The position numbers and the translations under genes were made by a program. Shown piece by piece: positions 23,947 to 34,610 of a stretch of DNA of 64,000 nt (position 1 is the first letter of the stretch; every line of letters begins with the position of its first letter). This DNA is from Pegea sp. RAD2-039 (Eukaryota > Chordata > Thaliacea > Salpida > Salpidae). Where the stretch lies: NCBI GenBank assembly GCA_034620365.1, contig JAQGEQ010000163.1, positions 372,001 to 436,000 of the forward strand, given 5' to 3'. The notes under the pieces were generated by a model that did no database searches, had not been told where the DNA came from, and was given only the letters and a program-made list of their open reading frames with translations.

Positions 23947-25447
23947 TATTTCTCAGAGACAGTGAAAATATTATATGTTTAAAACTATCCAATTTTTTTA
24001 ATTGAAATTGTCAAAATTTTACTTCAGATTTTTCATTTAGATAATTTAATTCTGAATATTTTTGCAAAATGTAAATAAATATATATTTGTTTACAACTTT
24101 ATAAAATAAATAATATTTTAATTAAATAGTTTTTACAATATAAATAGAATTAATTATCATTTAGTTTAATAAAATTTAAGAAAATTTATCAAAAAATTTA
24201 TCTTCTATAGCAAAAAATTCTTTTAAGCAAACAGCGATCAGATAATTTCAGATAATTATTCTTTTCTTGAACAATTAAGTGATTAGCAAACAAAATATCA
24301 CGTGAGAATCTAAATTTCCATAAAAGTTACTTTTTTCGAACTAATATGGAATTATATTTTAAAAAATTATTGTGATTTTTATTACAATAAAATTAATATC
24401 TAAAAAATAACTTTTAGAAAATTGTACTTATATATCTAACCCTCTAATTTGTATTTCATTAATTATATTATTACTAGTTAGTTTTTACATCAATTTTATT
24501 TGAGATTTTTTATTCATAATTATCTCAACAAGATTCAATAATAAAATGTTTAAACTTTCTGAAATCTTAATTACCACTCTAATCGGTTTAATTTTATTTT
24601 TCGCGGAACAAACCATCTTTAATTACTAAACCTTTTAGCATTTATTGATGATAAGTTTTAGATATACTTAAGTTCGTATAAAGTCGAAAAAAAACTTTGA
24701 AAAACGGTTTATTCGGTCGTCAAAGTAAAAGATTTTGTCTGAAAAGTTGAAAAACTCAAATAACTTATATTGCTGCAATAATAAAAGTTAATTTAAGGCA
24801 TTATAGCAACTTTTTGATAGAAAAACATAAATTTGAAGAAAATTAAAGTTAATAATAGATAAAAATGAAAATTATTTGTAAAGAAGCAGTTAAGAAACTG
24901 TCATTTCATCAAGCAAATAGTTTGAAACTTTATATTTACATAATACTAAATGTTTAATTGGAATATTGTGGAAGCTAGTTCCTTATGAATCGATTTGCTT
25001 TTTGAATTTGCAAAAAAATATGAAATCTTTTTAATATCTTCTGCAGCTGTTCTTTTCGAAGATTAAAATATCTTCAAATTGATTGACGCACATTGAACGA
25101 CCTTAACTTAATCTTGAGATATATTTTGACTGATTTATTTATTTCAAATTTGACATGGAAAGTTAAAACATTTCTCTCAATGCAGTTTTCTATCATAGTT
25201 TGATTGTTTTTATTTTTGAATGAAGTGTTTTTCTACAAAATCAACTAGTATTGAAATTAGCTTATGGGCAGACATCTGGTACTTTTAACAACGTTGACGC
25301 CTGAAAATAAACAAATTTCATCACCAAATTAGCAAATCATTCCAATTTACACAAGCAAGATACTGATGATGGCTGCCAAGGTTTTTATCTACCGTCTAGT
25401 ACACAAGGAGTCCTTTTGAAAACTTTCCATTTCGTCAGCAGAGTAGT
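23947..25447. other. Intergenic upstream of PSAT1
   Basis: A+T-rich without exons. From about 25250 composition shifts to more G+C, leading into the PSAT1 upstream cluster. Confidence 0.45.
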
Positions 25448-25494
25448 CACGTGATGCAATGCATGCTTCGCGCGTGGCCAAAGCATGATGCAAA
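25448..25494 (+). promoter_or_regulatory. E-box plus two CARE (ATF4/C-EBP) matches upstream of PSAT1
   Basis: Within a G+C-richer island 270-310 nt before the PSAT1 start codon lie CACGTG (25448-25453), TGATGCAAT (25452-25460) and TGATGCAAA (25486-25494). The last two fit the C/EBP-ATF response element TGATGxAAx exactly. In vertebrates PSAT1 is a standard ATF4 target in the amino acid response, so site and gene agree. The functional claim is inference. Confidence 0.55.
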
Positions 25495-25759
25495 CCAAAC
25501 ATCAGTCCATGCTTTGCGTGGCTGCTGTGTTTATTTAAATTCGACCGGCGAGTATTTAGTAAATGAAACTAGTTGACTCTATAGTAAGGAACTGAAATTA
25601 TTTATCGAATATTTGGCATTGATTGAAAGTTTATAGAAATGTTTTTGTCAAAATTGCCTTTTTTTTTTAACTTTGTAGTAATATTGCATCATTTTTTTTT
25701 CAATTTAAAGCTGAGTTTTTTTAAAGTTCGATTATTAAAATAAAAAGTTGTTTGCAAAG

Positions 25760-27862
25760 ATGGAAATTATTAGCACAAAACATAATAATTTGAAGTCTCT
25801 TGGAAATCTGACAACTTCAAATTTGGCCAACGAAAATAACTTGAGGAATTCTGTTATCAATTTTAATGCTGGACCATCAAAAATAGATCAATCTGTAAGT
25901 CTGATCTTACTTCTTCTCAAAGATTTTAAAACTAAACTTGATCACAGGTTTTACTGAAAGCACAACACGAGCTTCTGAACTACCATCAACTGGGTTTTGG
26001 TGTAATGGGTAAGTTGTTCATGATTCTACATTTCCAAACTGATTTTCAACTAAAATGAATTTTTAGTTTCTTATCTGATTGATTTTGTTAAAAAATGTAT
26101 TTTTTAAATAAAACTTTTTTAAGATGATTTTTATTTGTTCGTTTATTGAACTTGAAATTTGTTTACTCTTGGTGCTTTATCATCATCTATTTTCTTCTTC
26201 TAGAAATGAGTCACAGATCTACAGAATTCTTAGCGATTGTTGATGAAGCTCAAACTACAATTAAGAATTTATTGTAAGTTTTAAAATTTTAAATTTAAAA
26301 GTTTACATCTTCGACAAACCATCTGTTACTTTTCTAGGTCGGTTCCTGACAACTACAAAATCTTATTCCTTCAAGGCGGTGCTACTGGACAATTCAGTGC
26401 AATTCCCATGAATTTTATGAAATTAAAAGAATCAGAAACAGCAGATTACTTCATTACAGGAACGTGGTCGGCTAAAGCATATAAAGAAGTAGGTGTATGT
26501 GAGTAATAAGACATTTAAATTTAAATTGATTTGTGATAAAGGCATCGAAATACGGAAAAGTGAATTTGGTTCACCCAAAACTTGCAAAATATACACGTAA
26601 GTAAAGAGAAAGTTAAAAAAGTTTGTTAAAATGCTTCGTCAGTAGTTGTCAGCAATTATTTTAAATTAAAACTAAAATTTTTACTTTGTTGAAAATACTT
26701 TCAGCCAACGGTTCTTTGAAGCAAACAAATTAAACAAAAGTTCTTTTTAGAAATTCCCGATAAAAGCCAATGGAGTTTAAACCCAAATTCGTCGTATGTT
26801 TACTATTGTGATAATGAAACAGTTGATGGTGTTGAGTTTCCATTTATTCCTGACACAGGGGACGTCCCTCTAGTGGTCGATATGTCATCAAATATCCTTT
26901 CAAGACCTTTTGATGTTAGCAAGGTGATCTTCAAAATTTTCAAATTTATTTTGAATAAATCATTAATTTTTATTTGAAGTCTTTTTGAAAATTTAAATAT
27001 TTTTTTTAGTTCGGAGCTATTATAGCCGGAGCTCAGAAAAATATAGGTTGCGCGGGAGTTACGATTGTGATTGTCCGGGAAGATTTGTTGGGATACTCGA
27101 TGAAATGTTGCCCTGTTGTACTAGATTACGGATCGCAATCTGCAATGAATTCTCTTTACAATACTCCACCATGTTATAGGTGATTTATAAAGAAATCAAA
27201 CTGAATTATTTGAATATTTCATCATTTTCAGCATTTATTTGATGAACCTTGTTTTACAATGGGTCAAGAACTCTGGTGGGACTGTTTATATGTTAAAACA
27301 TAATTTAAAAAAGTCTCAAATACTTTATTCAACAATCGCTTGTTCAGATGGTTTTTATGAGTAAGTATTCACAAATATGGTTGAAAAAGTTTCAAAACTT
27401 TATTTGATTCTTAGATGTCCAGTTAAGAAAGGAAACCGGAGTCGAATGAATGTCCCTTTTAGGATTTCTGGTGGTGATAAAGAGTTAGAAGCAGAATTTG
27501 TTGAAGAAGCCAAAAAAGTCGGAATGATTGGGGTCAAAGGTCACAGGTATGTGCGATAAAAAAATCCCCTTTTTTAGGAATCTAATTTTTGAAGGTCGAA
27601 AAAGAATTTTTATAAAAACATTTTTTTTGCATCATTACTTAAAAATCATATTTTTTTTAAAGTGCAAATTTGTTAATCGTCAGATTTAGAAAATAATTTT
27701 TTAGTTGAACAAAAATCGTTGAATTATTTAATCTATTTTTTTTATAGATCTGTTGGTGGAATAAGGATTTCGTTGTACAATGCAATCACCATAGATGAGG
27801 TTGAAAGACTTGTTAGTTTTATGAAGTGGTTTCAAGAGCAGAATATAGTTCTAGAAAACTAG
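25760..27862 (+). CDS. PSAT1: Phosphoserine aminotransferase
   Basis: PLP enzyme of the phosphorylated serine pathway: converts 3-phosphohydroxypyruvate and glutamate to phosphoserine and 2-oxoglutarate. Ten exons: 25760-25894, 25948-26008, 26204-26273, 26338-26488, 26542-26596, 26751-26923, 27010-27179, 27232-27360, 27415-27546, 27748-27862; joined frame 396 residues (human 370). The extra length is a non-conserved N-terminus of about 25 residues before NFNAGPS. Then [21 protein letters not shown] and the PLP-lysine motif AGAQKNIG (Lys225) follow. The C-terminal part has MNVPFRI and [15 protein letters not shown]. The start is the first ATG in frame. Most introns are 51-86 nt; three are 154-201 nt. 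Upstream lies the CARE/E-box cluster. Confidence 0.95.
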
Positions 27863-29922
27863 TTTCTAATTTTCTTTCTATAATTGTTCGATGAACCAAC
27901 AACTTTTGTTTCTAATATTCTTTACAACAAATTTATTTTTTGATGTTAATAATCGCAAATTACTTTCTGATGATTCATGTGATTAAACTTAAAAAAAAAC
28001 ACAACAACAGTACTTCTTTTCTTTATTTATTTTGTGGCTTTTTATTTGAAACTAACCACCATTATGTAAACAACTATAAATTTGCATATGAAGGTTAAAG
28101 TTTAAAAAAATTTGGAGTTTTCTGCGCGTCATCATTACATCACTTTTCCAGTTACAGAAATCATTTTAAATTTATTAAATTTTCAATTTACGAGAAGATA
28201 AAAGACACAATCGTTTATCAGATCAAAGTTCAATTACTCACGATTAAGTAACATGTTTCTATATTTAATTTATTAGTTTAAAACATAAATAGAAAATTCA
28301 ATTTGCTTATTTGGCGATTATATAGATTAAACAGCAATGATCAAGCAATTTTCCTGAGCTTGTCCTTCTCCAAAATTTGATTAAAATACTAAAAGTGACA
28401 GAAGACAAGTTTTATATCGTCACTGCCTGGTACTTTTCCAGACACAATAGCAAAGCTGAGTTCTTTTCACAGCAATCTATATCGTTTTAGACAATTAGTC
28501 GTCCGTTTTATCCAGTATAAGTGTCTGTCACAGTGTTTTACTGTGAGTAAAGGACTTATAAGGGGCCTATTAGACGTTTTGTGGGTTCTGTTTTATTGAA
28601 AAAGCATATTTAACTTTAAGTAGCTTTAAATACTTATGTAAGCAAATATTAATAATTTAAAAAGAGTTAATTTGCTAAGATTATCAGATTTAAATTAAAA
28701 ATTTATTTGACATTTCGTTGTTACAAATAATTGATTTAATTTTTTTGTTATTTAATCGATTTTAGAAAATTTGAAAAATCTTTTTAAAGATTGCTCAAAA
28801 GATTCATATTTCAAATATAAGATTTAAAAAAAACTTTATTTTGAAAAAAGTTTTCAATTCTATAAAAATGCTATGAAGAAAGTCACGAGTTTGTATTTTA
28901 TATTCTTACTACAATTACCAACACAATTTAGAAGCTGTAAAGACGTGAAAATTTCCTAAATTTTATTTTAAAATAGTCTAATTTCAGAATAACTTTTTAA
29001 ATTGATGAAAAAAATTTAAATATTAAAAAAAAATATTTTTTTGGCTCATATTATCTGAAGCATTTTCATAAAAACCTTTTGTTAAAAACGTAAAAGTCAA
29101 TCTTTTAAAAACTCTCTGCCAAGCAATAAGCAAAGCCAATTTTGTCTCCATAAACCTTTAATTAAAAAACTTTCATCAAAATTGATTTCTTAATTTAGAA
29201 ATTTATTATTAATAAATTAGAGATTTTACTAAAATTTTTTTAATTTATAAAAACTTTTGTAGACTTGCTCGGATTTAAAACACAAATCTTATGTTAAGTA
29301 GAAAAAGTTTTTATAAATTAGTAACTACAAAATGTTGGTATTTAAAATTTGCTAAAAGTTAGAACCAAATGTTTAAAGATTTGATAAGTATTTGATTTTA
29401 GAAGAAAATAAAAACATTTTAGATAGTTTTAGGGGCTACAAGAACAAATACTTCCTATCTGTAATTTAATATATATCATGAATATATAGATTTTCAAATA
29501 TAAGATTTTATATAATTCACAAACTTTGACTTTTTATTTTGTAAAATTCAATCAAATCATTTTGAATTTTCTTTTATGACATGATTATTTGTTTTATTGT
29601 CGCATAAATCGTCTTAAAGATGAAAATTTTAACTAAAAACTTTACTTAGTAAAAAGCTACAATTTTCAGTTTAAATATTTAGTTCAATTTTGTTTACTTT
29701 TCATCTTTAAAATTTTCTTAAAGAATGTTGAATCTAATTCTATTAAACAATTCAATTATATGATTTTTTGGGTTTTAATTTTCTTGTAAATAAAAAGCTT
29801 TTTAATAATATATACCAGGTTAGTAAAAGTTATTCAAATTTAATTTTAAAACATTTTGAGTGAAATATTTGCTTATATAGATCAAATTTAATGATATTTA
29901 TTTTAGTTTAAAGAAAGTGGAG
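27863..29922. other. Intergenic between PSAT1 and unknown gene
   Basis: No exon seen. Around 28300-28600 composition is less A+T-rich and contains a short perfect hairpin (CACAGT, 5-nt loop, ACTGTG at 28529-28545). Function unknown. Confidence 0.4.
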
Positions 29923-31237
29923 ATGAAGACACCTACCTTATCTAATTCAAGCAAAATAAAGTTATATAAAAGTATATGCAGTTGTTGAAATCAAAAAATG
30001 TATATAAAAACTCACAAATTATTTTGAAAATAATTAATTTCAATTTTCATGTAATTAATGAATTAAACTTAAAAATTTATGCTTTTTTAAATCAATATTT
30101 TTAAAAATTCGTCTATTAGTAAAATCAATTATATTTTTTGACAAAGAAACTGTTCAAGAACATTTACGAAGGTCAAAAACCAACTTGTTTACTGGCTTGA
30201 AAAGGTCCCAAAATATTTCAGAAAATAATTCCTCTACAAACCAATTTCCACCAAGAACTAATCTTGCATTAAAATGTGTTTCTAAATCAAATATCAAAAA
30301 AGAGACTAATCTAGAAAATACATCTTCTGTTGCCATTCTAAATGAAATTCAGGATTTTTTATCTCAAATGAAAACTCAAGCTAAAGAGAAATCAGTTAAC
30401 CAGCTGATTAAAATGTTGAATGAATTAGTAAGTTTAGAAAAAAATGCTTATTTGATGTCTGGCGAAAATGAAAGTCAAAGAAAAGAAGAACATATATCAC
30501 AAGAACGAAAAAGTATTGCTGCTTATGCTAATTTTTTGAAGGAAAATAAATGTAGTTGTGATTTTAGTTCAACTGATTTAGTAGAATTGAAAGAAAGTAA
30601 TAAGAAAATGTTTACAACGAATGATCAAGGTATGCAAACTGACTTACTGCGTTACTTAGTGAAACCCAAAGTGACAAAATGCCAATATGTCCAAGTAGAA
30701 ACAACTAGTAGAGACACGTCATCTCAGAGTATATCAGCTGAAGTAAACCAATCTAACATGGTTCGTTTATTGCCTAGAAAGTTTCAGAAAGTTGTTCTAG
30801 AGAACTCTGTCCATGAAAAAACATTTAGTGTTGATGGAGCATTTAATATGAGTTTAAAGAAATCGAATAGTAAAAAGTTTACAGAAATATTTGTACCAAA
30901 AAACACTGATCGAAAGAATTATGATCTTTCTCCAAGTGCTGAAGCTCAATTGAAAGAAGCTTTTAAAGAAGATCAATTTACAGGATATTGTCGAATGCAT
31001 TGTAATCAAAAGAATGCTTTGTTTTATGAGATTAGTAATAATAATTATCACCCAACAAGTTACATCCTACAACGCGAATCATCAAGAAGTAACTTTAAGA
31101 CTTGCATCTCTTCTGTCAAAAAGGGATTTTTCAATTTTGTGCCCTGTAGTCTAAGCAAACGTCAGAAATACTCTGAAGATCAGATGAGACCAACCATAAA
31201 CCGTTCGAATCTTGAAGCTTGTTATTACATCAAATAA
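29923..31237 (+). CDS. Unrecognised 379-residue protein
   Basis: I do not recognise this protein. The main exon is 30147-31237. Its frame is open above the first internal candidate start and reads naturally from TVQEHLRRSKTNLF, so I join it to a 49-nt first exon (29923-29971, beginning MKTPTLSNSSKIKLYK) through a 175-nt GT-AG intron. The N-terminal third has a helical, coiled-coil-like stretch (about residues 60-130). Then comes DQGMQTDLL, resembling the TQT/GIQTD anchor bound by LC8 dynein light chains in centrosomal and ciliary proteins. The rest is Ser/Lys/Asn-rich, probably disordered, with scattered cysteines and no membrane segment or signal peptide. It is convergent with the oxidase gene (278 nt apart). 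The long exon is credible; the first exon is an inference. Confidence 0.6.
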
Positions 31238-31514
31238 ATAAAATAATCAACAAATCGTGTTTTGTTTGTAAGATTATTTGAGAATATCTTTCTACAGTTA
31301 TTTGATTTCTTCTAACTTTTCAAATTGAATTTAGAAATACTTTAGCAACTATAAACCCAAAAATCAAACGATTTTAAAAGTATATTTCCATTTAATCATA
31401 ATTTTCAAAAGGTTGCAAATTATTGCAGAGATTAGTTGATAATCGAAAATAAAGATAGATGAATTGCAGATTAAACAAAAACTTGATAAACACGCGATCG
31501 ATTTGATAGATTTA

Positions 31515-34336
31515 TTAAAGATGAGACTTGAAATACGATTCGTGAACCACAAGATGTTTTGTTGATTGAATTTCAGCAATCGATCTACATCCTGAACCAA
31601 CAGAGAATGAAAGGAAGAACTTAATGAGATCAACTCACCCATTAACTTCATACAAGTCTGAAATTCTTCATAAAACATATTTAGAACTTTCTCAACACCA
31701 ACTTGACCCTAAAAAACCAATTTCAGTTTCAGGAATTTGATTTCAAATCTCGAAATAATTGAAGACCTCGTAAGAAAGGCCCCATAAGATTGGCCTGCCG
31801 ATGAAAACTGCTTTTGCTCCTAAAGCTACAGCTTTAAAGATGTCACTTCCGCTACGAATACCGCCATCTAGAAGTATTTCACAATCTTGACCACCAATGG
31901 CGTCCACAACTTCTTTCAAAGCGTCAATCTGAAGAAGAAATTTTATTGAAGTTTTCACCAAAAATAAAAAAAGTTTCAGCTTTCGCCATTCGGAGCGATC
32001 CTTTTGTTTCTGGGAATATATGAGCAAGACACACAGTGAAATGGAATAGAAAAAGCCTTTAGTGGGTTTCTTCTCTCTTCTTCAGTTGTTTGCGGAGTAG
32101 AGAGCGCTATTCGGAGCGATCCGCTGCGATATCTTCCCAGTTGCTAGTATTGATTTCAAATCGCGCTTGTAGGTATCTTTGAAACGTAGACAGGGACGAC
32201 TGATGTTGCTTTTAAATAGCTCTCCGTACAACAGATACTTTGGGATCCGTCCACTATCTATTCGACGGAGGTGTCCGAGCCAGCGAAGACTTTGCTTGCT
32301 TAGTATGTTGTACACTGTTGTCAGATCAGTTCGCTAAGAATTCCTTCTTTTAGATATTTTTCTGCCACTTTAAACGTAATATAAACGAAGACAACGAAAT
32401 GAAAGATTCCAAATTCGATAAAGTCCAAATTCGGAAGGATTTGTAGATGGCATCTTTGGTTCTGAGATAACTTTGGATCACCTTAACCACTGGAGGTGAA
32501 CCGTGCAAATGTATCAGATGTTTTACTGATGCAGGAGTTGATCTCTGCTTCTATTGATGATATTTTTGAGTCAAGATAAACAAAATTATCTCTATTTTCA
32601 CAACTATTGATGTAGATTGAAACTTTTGATTTTTTAAATCTGATTCTCATTCTAAAGTCCATAAGTTGATGAAAATCGGTCTATTAGCATCTGTAGGTCA
32701 TTTGCGGCAACATCAGATCACATCTGGTGATGTTTTTACTTTGTTCTTCGCTTTTATACGTGAAAAAAATCTATCAGATCTTGAACGAAGATAGACTTCT
32801 TCAGAAGAAGGGCAAAATTAAGCGAAAATCCTAAAGATTGTTGAGACATCCTGTTTCACTCCATTTTTGATGGTGACTTCGTCTGAACTGTTGCCTCAGT
32901 GTTTGTGTGAAATGCCAGAGACTTGGTGGACAGCCACTTCAACAGTATCGAGACCAGGGTCGCTACTGACGAAGCAGATAGCTTTGACGAAGTGAGAAAG
33001 GTTCTGTTGTCATTCTTCGCATTTTTCAAACATCCAAAAATAAGATCATAAAAATAATCAATCTATGAAAATTAGAAAAAGATGAGAACTTAACAGTTGC
33101 AGAAACACCATCTAATTGACGTGCGCCGTGGTTTGAAACCACTATTCCATCTACACCAGTTTCAACAGCTTTTTTAGCCATCTCACCTACAAACTCGTCT
33201 CTTTATTAACTTAACAATCTTTCATTTGCTACCTGTCAGAATTCCTTTCAAAATAATTGGTAGTTTTGTGATAGTTTTCAGCCAGGAAATATCTTTCCAA
33301 GTAAGACTGGCATCGATGGTATTTTTGACGTGTTCCGCTAACGAAGAACCTTGTATTTGACTGAGCGGTGATTCTTTCACACCAATATTAACTAAACTAC
33401 AAAATGTTCAAGAAATTTGTAAACACAAAAGTTTTAAATTTATTATCTTATCTTCAAAAATTTACAGATAGTAATTCAATTAAAGCAATTGTAGCTGATT
33501 GTTTAGAATTCTTCAATCTACAAACAAAAGTTAACTCACCTCAGATGTGATGGTAATGAAAAATTATTACGGATATCCTGGTAACGTTTACCAAGAACAG
33601 GTGTGTCAACGGTCACAAAAAAACCACAAAAACCCATTTTTTCTGCCCTACGGACCAGACTCAAAGTCATATCTCGGTCCTATCACAAAAACTCACTTTA
33701 AATATATTCCAAAATATTTGGAAGCCAAAAACCTTGTATATGTAAAGTTGCATCCATTTCGGGGAATTCCCTACAGATGCTAAAGCTACATCTTCAATAG
33801 TAGAAGTTGCCCACGTGCTTAATGTGAATCCAATATTCAATTTGGAAGCAGCTAAAATTTCAAAAATAATTTATTAATTTGTAAAATGGTTTGAATAACT
33901 TGTAGAACCTCTAACCACAGCAAGTTCTCCGTCTTCATGAGCCAATTTATTCATAGCTGTAGGAGCTACACATAAAGGAAAAGGTACTTGATGACCAAGA
34001 ACAGTTGTTTGGGTGTCTATGTTTGAAACATCTTCTAGAACCCGTGGTCGAAATCGATATCTAAATCAAGATAAAGCATCTTTCAAATTTAATTATTCAT
34101 TAGTTAAGATAATAATAAAAGAATAAAAATATTAAATTTACTAAAGTCATCAACTAAAACACAACATTCTATATTTAATTAATAAATTAACATTTTTTTT
34201 ACCTTTTAAATGCTTCACAATTATCTTTAAGTGTTTGTTCTTCATTAGAGCCACTTACATAATAATCAAAAGCTGATTTTGACAATTTATCTTTTGCAAG
34301 ATTTTCAAAATCTTTTATACAAACAGGTTCGCTCAT
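31515..34336 (-). CDS. HAO1: Peroxisomal 2-hydroxyacid (glycolate) oxidase
   Basis: FMN enzyme oxidising glycolate and similar 2-hydroxyacids to 2-oxoacids with H2O2 release. Nine exons (5' to 3'): 34336-34203, 34060-33909, 33851-33733, 33679-33540, 33396-33233, 33186-33095, 31928-31767, 31708-31639, 31591-31515. Joined frame 369 residues (human HAO1 370). Seen: [67 protein letters not shown] (Lys232), [12 protein letters not shown] (active-site His256 and Arg259) and [11 protein letters not shown] with IGRP for the FMN phosphate. It ends in Ser-His-Leu, a PTS1-type peroxisome signal. Introns are about 45-145 nt except intron 6 (1166 nt), which contains an RTE-like retroelement remnant. HAO1 versus HAO2 is not decided by sequence alone. 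Confidence 0.94.
31975..32990 (-). mobile_element. RTE-like non-LTR element remnant in HAO intron 6
   Basis: On the minus strand, broken pieces of a reverse transcriptase C-terminal half run in order. An NGVKQ-like palm block lies around 32850, then [10 protein letters not shown] with [13 protein letters not shown] around 32560. Next is the open stretch 32315-32082 with [25 protein letters not shown] and [11 protein letters not shown], typical of RTE-type C-termini. It is followed by a tail reading [10 protein letters not shown] then a stop; a second DRSEW piece lies at about 31980-32010, nearer exon 7. Many stops and deletions: inactive. Located between oxidase exons 6 and 7, same strand as the host gene. 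Confidence 0.8.
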
Positions 34337-34435
34337 AATCAACCTTAAAAAAAAAATCATAATTGATTAATTGTATTATCAAAGAAATGTTAGCAGATTT
34401 TCATAAAACTTTTAAAAGATTATCAAATCATTTAT
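34337..34435. promoter_or_regulatory. HAO upstream flank with oligo-T/AG acceptor
   Basis: Read on the minus strand, a run of T ends in AAG at 34346-34344, leaving only 7 nt before the oxidase start codon. That is too short for a normal 5' UTR and is consistent with a spliced leader or an upstream non-coding exon. Confidence 0.35.
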
Positions 34436-34610
34436 TTATTTATTACAATAAATGTGAAGGAGGGTGCCTAAAGAGAGCATCTCTCGCTAACACACATTCT
34501 CACAAATTAGATCTATTTGACGTGTAAACGAAAAAGCATATGACAATGAAGAATTGCACAGAATCATAGTATTGTAAAAGAGAAAAATTCACAATTTAGA
34601 AATAGTATTT
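34436..34610 (-). mobile_element. LINE-A 3' fragment (minus)
   Basis: Carries the reverse complement of the LINE-A 3' tail seen at 2230-2290, including gcatctctcgctaacacac and the terminal cacatttattgtaataaata. Only the 3' tail is present, as expected from 5'-truncated reverse transcription. Right boundary approximate. Confidence 0.8.

Noticed and set aside
31364-31678. Minus-strand 104-codon open frame
   Set aside because: It covers oxidase exon 9 in a different frame; splicing exon 8 to 31591 gives the conserved ending with Ser-His-Leu and a stop at 31515.
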